NCBI GenBank assembly: GCA_025201865.1
Contig: MU603203.1
Location: 1-15,454, forward strand
DNA from: Ramicandelaber brevisporus
Taxonomy: Eukaryota; Kickxellomycota; Ramicandelaberales; Ramicandelaberaceae
Direction of reading: 5' to 3'
Length of the DNA: 15,454 bases
Shown in pieces: positions 1 through 8,629 of this stretch. The position numbers and the translations under genes were made by a program. Numbering within the stretch: position 1 is the stretch's first letter; each line of letters opens with the position of its first letter. Below the pieces are notes generated by a model. It saw nothing but the letters and a program-made list of their open reading frames with translations, was not told the origin of the DNA and ran no database searches.

Positions 1-79
1 CGAGGTTCTGCGTGCCTCCATCGTCAAGCACCATGGCAAGATCGGCAATGTCGTCGAGGACTTGCTCAAGCTCAACTAA
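1..79 (+). CDS. UBA-domain protein, C-terminal end (left copy, partial)
   Basis: The window opens inside a + strand gene. From base 2 the frame reads 25 codons, starting EVLRASIV and ending VEDLLKLN, and stops at TAA 77-79. These residues are the second half of a UBA (ubiquitin-associated) domain, recognised because they are identical to the C-terminus of the gene on the minus strand at the right end, where the preceding MGF signature is visible. The DNA identity is complete over all 79 bases, so this is a paralogue or recent inverted duplicate rather than chance. Everything upstream lies outside the window, so start, length and other domains cannot be judged. Its 3' end converges on Rab7. 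Confidence 0.8.
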   Translation, partial: EVLRASIVKHHGKIGNVVEDLLKLN

Positions 80-111
80 TTCTATTTCATCACCACCATC
101 TGTCGTATCTT
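1..111. repeat. Inverted repeat, left arm
   Basis: Bases 1-111 match the reverse complement of 14689-14799 without gaps (paired coordinates sum to 14800). The only differences are three transitions at 96, 99 and 101, all in the 3' untranslated region. Similarity ends abruptly after base 111. The arm covers the last 25 codons of the UBA gene, its stop codon and about 32 bases of 3' UTR. It begins at the window edge, so its true length is unknown. Confidence 0.92.
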
Positions 112-227
112 AAAGAATAAGAACGCATCTTATAGGTAAAACAAAAATCATTATTAAAACAAAAAAGAGAGCGAGAGTTTGACGGACATGCTTTTAACTT
201 GAGACGAAAAGGGATTAGTTGTTGTAC
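80..227. other. Convergent intergenic region, UBA gene / Rab7
   Basis: These 148 bases hold the 3' untranslated ends of two convergent genes. An ATTAAA at 153-158 is a possible variant polyadenylation signal for the + strand UBA gene, followed by an A-rich run. No AATAAA is seen for the minus-strand Rab7 gene. The first 32 bases belong to the inverted repeat; the rest is unique A-rich DNA. Confidence 0.5.
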
Positions 228-1164
228 TTAGCATGCGCATCCATTATCCTGCTGCACCAGGTGGGTATCGGCCGGGGTCAGCTGAATCGACTGGTCGTGC
301 TCCGCAAACAGCTCCAATGAGTCATCGCTCTGCTGCTTCAGCGCCGCGCGCGCAATCGTTTCGAATGCCTGGTCAACATTGATGCATTCCTTTGCCGACG
401 TTTCAAAGAATGGAATACCACCCTTTTGATTGCACCACGCCTTGACGCGCTTCGGTTTCACGGCGCGCTTTTCATCGCCCAAATCAATCTTGTTGCCTAA
501 GACAACAAACGGGAATGAGTCTGGGTTCATGGGCGACGCCTGGACCAAAAACTCATCGTGCCAAGTGTCCAGAGACTCGAATGATTTTGCGTTTGAGATA
601 TCATATGTCAAGACACAGCAATCGGCACCTCGATAAAAGGCAACTCCGAGCGATTGGAATCTCTCCTGGCCAGCTGTGTCCCAGCATTGCAGAGTCACGA
701 GCTTATCGTCGACGACCAGCTCTTTCGTTAAAAAGTCGGCGCCAATGGTGGCCTTGTATGCACCGGTAAACTTGCGTGAAACGTACTGGTTCATGAGCGA
801 AGTCTTGCCGACGCCAGAATCGCCTAGGATAATCACCTGTTTTTTTTTCAGTTCATTTCGGTTCAGCCCATCGTGAATAGTGGTAGAGAATAGTGAAATG
901 TCAGTAAAGATGTGCAAGTGCTGGAATGGATGGTGATATGGAGTGGATCTACCGAAAACACGCAAAGATGATAGTGTCGTTGCGTAGTCGCAATTGTGCT
1001 ATTCACGTTACAAAGCTGAACACGAAATGATAGACATGCCTATAGCAATACAGGTGTGAACCTGTATCCAAGAATGTCAGATGTCACGGGAGAGAGTGGA
1101 AAAGAGCACCACTCCATGCGAGTTTGATATAACGTACTTTCAAGAGAATCTTTCTGCGAGACAT
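228..1164 (-). CDS. RAB7: Rab7/Ypt7-family small GTPase, two exons
   Basis: Rab7 (Ypt7 in yeast) is the GTPase of late endosomes and of the lysosome or vacuole. It recruits tethering and motor effectors for fusion and transport. CDS = join of exon 1 at 1138-1164 (MSRRKILLK) and exon 2 at 228-836, giving 211 residues; animal Rab7 has about 207. Visible motifs: P-loop GDSGVGKT at 14-21, switch [10 protein letters not shown] at 36-44 with the Mg-binding Thr39, WDTAGQERF at 61-69 with catalytic Gln66, NKID at 124-127, ETSAK at 154-158, and C-terminal Cys-Ala-Cys at 209-211 for double geranylgeranylation. The stretch [15 protein letters not shown] is diagnostic for Rab7. An unspliced frame running up to base 965 would give a false 43-residue N-terminus translated from the intron; the spliced N-terminus restores the family's usual start (…KxLLKVIILG). 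Family assignment is very firm. The gene is head-to-head with ECM29. Confidence 0.96.
837..1137 (-). other. Rab7 intron 1 (301 bases, phase 0)
   Basis: On the minus strand the donor is GTACGT (1137 down to 1132) directly after codon 9, and the acceptor CAG is at 839-837. Joining the exons gives LLK|VIILG, the conserved Rab7 sequence, which fixes both sites. The acceptor is preceded by nine A residues (complement of T840-T848) rather than a pyrimidine tract. The pyrimidine-rich stretch lies further upstream (about 870-900), before a CTGA-type branch-point candidate near 861-865. Confidence 0.9.
1048..1067. repeat. Perfect inverted repeat (8-bp arms, 4-base loop) in Rab7 intron
   Basis: ATACAGGT at 1048-1055 is followed by GTGA and then by its exact reverse complement ACCTGTAT at 1060-1067. 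In the Rab7 pre-mRNA (minus strand) this could fold into an 8-bp stem with a UCAC loop about 70 nt from the 5' splice site. As DNA, the + strand contains AGGTGTGA, which matches the classical T-box half site, and CAGGTG, an E-box. Function unknown. Confidence 0.6.
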
Positions 1165-1727
1165 TGTTGGATATACTGCTTGTATGTTTGCCTGCTTGCC
1201 TGCCTGCTTGCCTGCTAGTTTATTTGCTGCTAGTGGAATGACTGACCGACCGACGGTTACAGTTTGGGAGTGTGCGTGTCTTGTATGTGCTAAACGCCGC
1301 GCGCTGATGAGAAGGACGAACCCTGCCTTTCACTCTGAACACGATTGAGTTTGAATCTGTGTCTCGCTACAGTCGAGCTATTTCGAACACTGATACCGGC
1401 CTGAATGTCGCTACGTGAACAGTTACAAGTGTTCCAGGTGAAGCCGCTGCGCTGTCTCGGTATTAACCAGCTGCTGCCGCTGCTACTGCTACTGTTGCTG
1501 GTGCTGGTGCTGGTGGTGTGTGGTGTCGTAATCGAGACCGCGAGGATGATAAAAAAAAAAGAAAAGAAAAACTGAGTTGCGCTTGCGGAAGTTTGAAATG
1601 TGCTGTTGCCGCTGACATTGCGTTCCAACCAACGTTCCAGCGCTCCTCGCATCTCGCAACAAGAACAACAACAACAACGTCATACTCGATTTTTTTTTCA
1701 TTCTTGCCTGATTTCCATACAACTTAC
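1165..1727. promoter_or_regulatory. Divergent intergenic/promoter region, Rab7 / ECM29
   Basis: These 563 bases separate the start codons of Rab7 (minus) and ECM29 (plus), so both promoters and 5' UTRs must lie here unless upstream non-coding exons exist. I see no clear TATA box. Visible elements: a 12-bp direct repeat at 1189-1212, a GACC/GACG cluster near 1240-1256, CTG-rich DNA at 1470-1515, an A-rich run at 1548-1570 and AAC repeats at 1660-1678, close upstream of the ECM29 ATG. In the ECM29 frame, open through this stretch back to about 1518, the first ATG is at 1728. Confidence 0.6.
1189..1216. repeat. 12-bp tandem repeat upstream of Rab7
   Basis: TGCCTGCTTGCC occurs twice in a row (1189-1200 and 1201-1212), followed by a partial TGCT. 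It lies 25 bases from the Rab7 start codon, probably in the 5' UTR. It looks like a minisatellite produced by slippage. Confidence 0.7.
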
Positions 1728-4700
1728 ATGACGACAGCAGCCACGCCAACTCCAGCTGCCAAAGCTGCTCGTGAGCTAGGTATGTTCTCCCATTCAATTC
1801 TCTTGGCATGCTGGCCGGCCATATTGGTTCAGTTCTCTCTCTTTTTCGCGTTCCTGAATCTGACGCGTCATCTCTATCATACCATACCATACCATACCTA
1901 TCACACCTATCCTTCTACCCATCATACGTCCGTTACTGACATGCCCAATACCCCTTCACTGCCAGCTGCTGCTAAACAGAATTGCTCAACAATGCCGAGT
2001 TGCAATTTGCGCTGGCAACCACGGACGACCAGCTCAGCCGTCTCGTCAATTCTTACCTGATTGCCTTTCTCGAAACTACCGCGTCTACCAACGCTGATGT
2101 TCGTCAAAAGGTCATCTCCATCATTGGCCACGTCAGCAAACGCCTCAAGAGCCAGCCGACCGTCATTCCTCCTCTCATTCCTCTTGCTGAACTGTACGTG
2201 CGGACCAACATTGCTCCTCTGGTTCGCAATCTGACGGCAATTTACTTGGAAATGGCATTCCAGCGGTCTTCTCCAGCGCAAAGGGCAGCTGCGTTTCCAA
2301 TTTTGACGATTGATTTGGCTCGTAGAACTGTGCCTCAGCTTCAAACGTTGGTGTCATTGATGGCTTTGGCACTGGAATCGCCAGTGGAGTTGTTGGCAAA
2401 TATCGGCGATTGTCGACAGATTGCGGAGAGATCAAACGATTTGGCATTGTTGATGGACTTGCTGCGTGACTTGATTGTTCCATCACCAGGCGCATATCGA
2501 GCAGCATGTGCATCTGACTCAAGTGATGCTCTGCAGCAGCGTGCCAATGTGATCCCAGTCATACAGCGTGCAGTTGATGAATTTATGTCTCAGCAACAAC
2601 AACAGCAGTCAACTGGGCCGGTGGCAAAAGATGGACTGTCTTTGACATCTGCCAAGATTGTGACTAATGACGGCAAGGCCAAGTTTGTCAACGATAGCAC
2701 CTATTTGGGCCGTGTTCGCGAAGGCGCTCTGCGATTGTTGACCGAAGCAGCCGCCTTTGTTGATCCAGAATCTATCTCGGCTTCTGCTATCAATGCCCGT
2801 GCGAATGCTCAACGCGTTGCAATCATTTTGGCAGCCACATGCGATGCGAGTTTCCCTGCCGTCGCCTCGATTGCCGACCGTGTTTACAAGCGCATGGACA
2901 TCAACTACGAATCGCGTGATTTTGTTGAAGCATTGTACGCAATGTTCCTTGGTGATATTGGTGCACCATCTGCCAGCGCATCAGTTGCTCGTTCTGGTGT
3001 TTCTCTGACCATCAGCCTCCGCATTCTCAAGTTCCTTTCTCAGTCGAAGATTGCTGTGGAGCAGAATCCGAAATGGCCACTGGTGGTGAAGACCATCCTG
3101 CAAGTCACTGGCCGTGTGCAGCGTCGACTTTGGACAGAAGGATTGGCATTTGCTCACTGGGCAATCCAACATTCAAACCAAGACTTACTCGACAGTACGT
3201 CCAACGAACTGGTTCAATGGCTCACTGCTGTTGCTTCCTCTTCATCGCCAGCAAGAAATGCGCCATCCACGCAGTCTGGGACTCCAGCTGCGCTCTCCAG
3301 CACAACACTGACCCCAGCGCAGATTCACTCTGGCTTGCCTGTAGTGCCTGATACCTATCCAATGGCGTACACTTGCCTTGGTTTGCTGGCCGTGCGTGTT
3401 CCTGCTGCGCTCCGTGGCCACTTTGATCTCATTGAGCATCTTTTCGACACTCTGGCTGCCACGAAAGATGTTGCTATGAAGTTTGCGGCTCGTGACGCCA
3501 TTGTTGGTTTATCTGTTTCTCTTTCAGACTTGAGTCAATGGGCGACAGCTGAGCGAGTAGCAACTCTGCAGGGCATTATTCGCGAGCACATTCAGCGGCC
3601 TGAGCCACAGTCTCGGTTTGCGGCGATTCGGTTTGCAACAGCAGTCTTTCCAATGTCTGATCCGTTTGTGAGACTGATTTGCGCGCTTGCATCGGCAGAC
3701 ACAGCAGGCGAAGTTCGTGATATTGCACTGCGTGGACTGAGAATTGACAAGCCAAAAGCTCTGTCTGCTGTTACAGGTGAGACTTCTGCCGCCACCGCCT
3801 CACGATCACTTGTTGTGGCGACTTCATCATTTGATACGTCTGAGTATCCATCACTTCGCAAGATGTGTCTCGCTGTCGAAACTGCCATTGCCGAGCGTCA
3901 GTCAATTTCATCATCTCAGCCAGCAACAAACACTGTATCCGCATCAACAACTGCCAATTCTGCAGCTGCAGAGGCTGAGCGCACAGTCGTCTCGTTTGCT
4001 CCAGCAGTGTACACCAACCTGCTTGGATTCCTTCGTCGCATTATGCTCACTACAGCTCGCAAGTACGCCATCTCTCAGGACTTGATTCATTTGTCCAAGA
4101 CTGTCTCATTGCCTGGCATCACTCAGTCTGGTAGCGATGTCGATGATAATGGCGAGGACAATAAAGCTGGCTTAGTGGAGTTTGACGACCGCTCGTTCAT
4201 GGGTGACCAGGAAGCTCGTGAGGTGATGCGTGCCTGGCTCTCTCATCTTTCTTCTTCAAGTGCCCTAGATTCCAGCGGCGTGCCTCTGTTCATGTCGATG
4301 CTCGACCATGCCATTACAACGCCTGGTCACAGCTCGCCGATTGCTCGGGTTCGTCACATGGCTGCAGTGTATCTGCGTGAGATAGTTGCCCTTGCACCGG
4401 CTGACTTGGCGCGTGATCAGATGGATCGCTGGTGGAATGGACTGCGGCTGCTGCTGCTTGAAACGACGCGTGAATCGACTCGATTCGTGGTTGCCAACAT
4501 CATGGGTATATTATGCGCTTCTGTGGCTGTATCTGACAGCGGCCGACTGGATAGCATCGTGGCTGATTTATCAAAGGTTGCCACGACATCAGCTGGCGGT
4601 GATCATGTTGAACCAAAGTCTGGAGTTCAAATTGAGGCTCGTGCTGGTGCTATCGCTGCTCTGGGCTTCATCACAAGTCGTCTGCTACTTCTCGGTCCAG

Positions 4701-7700
4701 TGGAATCATCAATGTTCAAAAGAGTCGTCGATCTGATTGCTCTTCATCTTCAGCAAGGTGTCCACGCACACATCCAGAGTGCGGCCATCACTGCTGCCGG
4801 CGAAATTGGCCGCAACCATGCGTTTGATGTTCCTGCCGATGACAATCCATTCTTCGATAAACTCAAGCAGCTGGTGGCTGGCACGGACCGCAACTCCAAG
4901 GTGCATTCTAGCACACTGACTGGTCTTGGCTTGCTTTCTGCCGGCGATCCTGATAATCTGGCCAAGGTTACTGTCGAGTACTATGCACAGTATGCCATCA
5001 ACGTTCCAACTGGTCAAACAATTGACTTGTTCTTGCTGGTGGGCGACTCTGTTGCTGCGATTGCTGGCAGTGGGCACAATTGCTGGCTACTCTCTCAGCA
5101 CAATGATATTCCAGCTGGCTTGGCCAACAGCTCAGCCAAGGCACCGGCTTTGTCCTCGTCTTCATCGCCCATGTCGGTTGTTCTCGACATCTGGCTGAGC
5201 AAGCTGGCCAGTTCGACATCGCCAATTGTGTGCAAGATGGCTGCACTCTGGGCTGCTAGCATCGTGCGTTACAACTCTACTCACCCCGATTTGTTGACCA
5301 CATTGCCTCGTATTCATAGTGCCCTCTTGGCTCTGGTTGCTGACCGCGATCAAATCACTCGTGAGCTGAGCGCCACTTGTCTTGGCTTGGTATACTCTTT
5401 GTCAACTACGCCGGCCATGCGTGATGAATTTGTGCAGTCATTCTATGCCACAATTGGGCCAGGCATTCTGTCGAAAGGCACTGACTACCATGAACCGCTT
5501 CACCATGTTATGGCTTCCGCAGCAGTAACAGGTTCATCGTCATCATCTGCTTCTCCTCAAGCGACTGCTAGCGGCCAATCTCCTCGTCAATCCACAGCAG
5601 TATCAACGCAGTCCACGACATCAACCACTCAGCTCGCCGTGTATCGTGTTCTCATGACCATCTCTGTCGCACTGCGCAATCCGCACCTTGTCTATTACTT
5701 TGTTCAGCTTGCTCATGCAAACCCGGTTGTCGATCCTAATGGCAGTGCTACAGTATCGAGCAGTCGCAAATCCGCATTCCAGCTCACACCAGTTCTCATG
5801 GAGGCCAAGGAGCAGCTCACAAAAGTCATTGATCGTCTCATTCCACTGCTGTATCGCGCTCGATTCGATCCAATTGTTGAAGTGCGCGCCAAGATGGATA
5901 TTCTCTGGCGCATTCTTGTCAAGGATCCAACCATCATCTACCATGATCATGTTCTGTTCGAAGCCTCGTCCGAGGAAATGCTGCGTGGTGCTGGTAATCG
6001 TGACCCACGCGTTCGTGAGTCGAGTATCAATGCATTATCGGACTTGTGCCGATCGGTGAAAGAGTTGGATTGGCTGACTAACAAGATTGAGCGCATGTGG
6101 ATGATGAGCTTCAGAGGCGTTGACGATGTTCGTGAGAGTGTACGGAACGCTGGCTTGGATTTGTGCCGTGCTTTACTGAATACCACCATTCGAGTGTGCA
6201 ACCAGGCTCAACAATCACAACAGCAATCACAACAGCAGTCACAACAGCAATCACAACAGCAGCAAGCAAGCGCAGAACTCGCATCCAAGGTTCTTGGAAC
6301 TGTGATTCCATTCATGCTCCGTAGCGGCATTCCGTCTGGCGTGAAAGATGTCCACGACTTCTCTGTCCTCGCTGTTGCTGAGCTGTGCAAAGCTGCTGGT
6401 CACATGCTCAAGCCATATGCTCCTGAAACGATCCAAGTCTTACTGGACAGCCTGTCGAGCAGCGAGCCTCAGGCCGCCAATTACATCTCATTGCACATTG
6501 ACCGTTTCCAAATTAGCAAAGATCAACTCGAGTCATCCCGCGTATCAGCAACCGCTCAGTCGCCCGTCATGTCTGCAATCGAACTTCTCGCTGACCAGAT
6601 TGACGCTTCCAATGCTGGCGATCTGGTCCAACGGCTGCAGGTTGTCGTTCGTCGTGGCGTTGGACTGCCCACGCGCGCTGGCTGTGCTCGCCTCATTGTC
6701 AAGCTGTGCATCCAAAAGGCTGATATGATTCGTCCTCACGCTCAGTTGCTGCTGCGCAGTGTGTCTGGAGTGCTGACTGAGTCATCGATGACGTTGCGCC
6801 GTATCTGGGCCACCAGCGCTGGATACTTGGCTGGGTTGTCTCCACCTGTGTCTGTTCGCAACTTTTTGACTCATCTGAGCAAGATTTATTTGGATAATAT
6901 TGACAGCGAGACCCGCGACATTGCAGCTCATGCCTATCTGCAAGTGGTCAAGTCGGCCAGTTCACAGCTGGATCGCATCTACGATGCCACCAAGCCAGTC
7001 ATCCTGCCAAATACTACCGCTACTTCTGCTGCCACTTCTGCGAATGATGCTGAATCCTCTTCTCCCGTGCAACCGCTGCCCCCAATTACGAATGAGATGC
7101 TTGCGGCAACTCCCGTGTCTCAAACCGGCATTCCAGCTCTGGCTCTGGTATGGATTGGCCGCTCTGATCCAAATGAGCAAATTCGTCAGGTTTGGGATGA
7201 TGCCTGGTTCCAATCTGCATCATCCACATCAATTGCACTGTTGAGCCGTCATCAAATTGCGCTGGTCGAGTCTCTGGTTCGTGTTTTGAACCTGGATGCA
7301 TGGCTGGCAAAGAGTCAAGCATGTGCTGCCATTACAGCGTTGATGAAGGCTCTCCCGGCCAACGGCAACGGAATGAATGAGGCTGTTCGTGATCTGCTGC
7401 TGTCGTCATTCCAGAAGCTGCTGGCTCAGCGATACTATGACGGCAAACAAACACTCGTCGAGACCATTGCCACAGTAGCCACGCTTCAACAACAACAACA
7501 GCAACTGAATCAGCAGCAGGAGCAATCAGATGAACAGCCAAATGTTACAATTGTTAACAACGACAGTGATGATGCCAATTCAGTCTTGATTCGCTCGCTT
7601 ATCAGTCAGCTTGGATTGGGTTCAGATGCTTATACTCGAGCTGTCATTTCTGCCCTTGAACAAATCGTCAGCAAGCTCCATCTCGATACCTATGCCATTC

Positions 7701-8383
7701 TCGCCCCGATTCTGCTCGACATTGCCACTGGTATTCCGCCACGCGCTGCCATCAAAGCGCGCCGTCGCAACAACGGTTCAGCATCACCAGTGATGCCCAG
7801 TGTCACGCCAGGCAGCAGTGTGGAGGGTTTGTCACCATCGCCATCATCATCATCATCCGCGACCGCAGATGAAAGATATGGTCGCGATAACTTGGCTGGA
7901 ACGTCTCCAGAGGAGATTGATAGGACTCGCCAGCAACTACTTCGGTCTGCTGCGTATTCATCATTAGCGACTGTTTGGAAGCATGCAACACCAGCAACTC
8001 GCCGCAATACATTTGCCGAAGTGACGGCTGCGCTGCTGCGGCCGCAGAAGGATGGTGAGCTGGCGATCCGTTTGGCAACTTTGAGCGCATTCAGCACAGT
8101 TCTGGAGTATATTGCCAGTGGCTCTGATGGCTACTCGATTGCGGCCATCTTTGATCAGGAAGTTGTCGAAGCATTGAAGCTTGCTGTTGCTGATATTCGC
8201 TATGCATCGATTCGTACCGGTGCTGTGGATGTATTGAACCGCATGCTGCTGGCCAAGACTCAGCTGTCTCTATCACCCGATCAGAGCGCAGCTCTGCTTG
8301 GTTTGCTGCGTGTTCTGACTGAGGATGCCAAGTCTACCATTTCTGAATTGGCTAAACGCTGCCTAAACACTCATTCATCCTAA
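1728..8383 (+). CDS. ECM29: ECM29 proteasome adaptor/scaffold, HEAT-repeat protein, two exons
   Basis: ECM29 (human ECPAS/KIAA0368) is a large HEAT-repeat protein that binds both the 20S core and the 19S regulatory particle of the 26S proteasome and acts in stability, quality control and localisation. CDS = join(1728-1779, 1980-8383), 2151 residues; human and yeast proteins have about 1850. The N-terminus (ELELLNNAELQFALA, then QLSRL and RQKVISIIGHVSKRLKS) matches the family's conserved start. Further family blocks are RELSATCLGLVYSL near residue 1156, the run from LVYYFVQLAHA through RARFDPIVEVRA to RDPRVRESSINAL and DDVRESVRNAGLDL (about 1240-1400), then HMLKPYAPETI, SVLxxLEPQ-like SSSEPQAANYISL and RRGVGLPTRAGCA (about 1480-1580). 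The extra length sits in low-complexity linkers near residues 221, 436-462, 660-688, 1202-1235, 1427-1447, 1695-1724, 1853-1873 and 1945-1988. The first in-frame ATG is 1728, and splicing supplies the 18 N-terminal residues missing from the large exon. Confidence 0.94.
1780..1979 (+). other. ECM29 intron 1 (200 bases, phase 1)
   Basis: The donor GTATGT at 1780-1785 follows GAG CTA G, and the acceptor CAG is at 1977-1979. Joining creates a GAA codon and the peptide ARELELLNNAELQF, which fits the ECM29 N-terminus. A good branch-point match, TACTGAC, is at 1934-1940, about 40 bases from the acceptor. Without splicing, the long exon has no ATG near the conserved N-terminus (its first open codon is TTG at 1982), so the intron is needed. 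Confidence 0.88.
1879..1898. repeat. ATACC pentanucleotide repeat (x4) in ECM29 intron
   Basis: ATACC is repeated four times in tandem, within a TA/C-rich part of the intron upstream of the branch-point candidate. It is a simple microsatellite with no evident role. Confidence 0.8.
6215..6262 (+). repeat. 12-bp coding minisatellite (SQQQ x4) in ECM29
   Basis: Four in-frame 12-bp units TCACAACAGCAR encode Ser-Gln-Gln-Gln at residues 1430-1445. The last base alternates A/G, giving a 24-bp higher-order unit repeated twice. It sits in a linker between two conserved HEAT blocks, after RALLNTTIRVCN, and is part of the size increase over animal ECM29. Confidence 0.85.
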
Positions 8384-8617
8384 CTCTATTATTATTTCCC
8401 CCTTTGACTGCTTTACCTTTTCTTTTTATTAGCAAGCTTTTAATGATCAATTCAATTTATATAAGTTAAGGAAGTTAAAGAGTACAATTAGGTTAAGTTT
8501 CAAAGTTAGTAATAGTGATGGCGATAGTAATGGTGAGAAAAATTAATTAAAAAAGGTTGGTTAATTATTACGCATTTTTATGTAAACTGTTAGTTGTTAA
8601 TTGTTAGTTGTTAATTG
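8384..8617. other. Convergent intergenic region, ECM29 / PH gene
   Basis: These 234 A/T-rich bases contain the 3' ends of two convergent genes. No canonical AATAAA is seen on either strand. T-rich DNA follows the ECM29 stop, and AATTAATTAAAAAA occurs around 8540-8555. The right edge is made of 7-bp tandem repeats that run into the end of the PH gene. Confidence 0.5.
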
Positions 8618-8629
8618 TTAATTGTTAAT
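8588..8629. repeat. Six 7-bp tandem repeats spanning the PH-gene stop codon
   Basis: Six contiguous units TGTTA(G/A)T occupy 8588-8629 in the pattern G, A, G, A, A, A at the sixth base. On the coding (minus) strand the units read A(T/C)TAACA. The stop TAA of the PH gene (8620-8618) falls inside the repeat, and the last residues Ile-Asn-Asn are encoded by it. Confidence 0.88.

Noticed and set aside
1290-1890. Minus-strand frames in the Rab7/ECM29 intergenic region
   Set aside because: Low-complexity Ser/Thr/His runs come from CTG and GGTG repeats. There is no domain and no splice support.
1518-2060. Plus-strand frame of 180 codons over the ECM29 5' region
   Set aside because: It starts at GTG and reads through UTR, the first ECM29 exon and the intron. 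Only the part from ATG 1728 to 1779 is coding.
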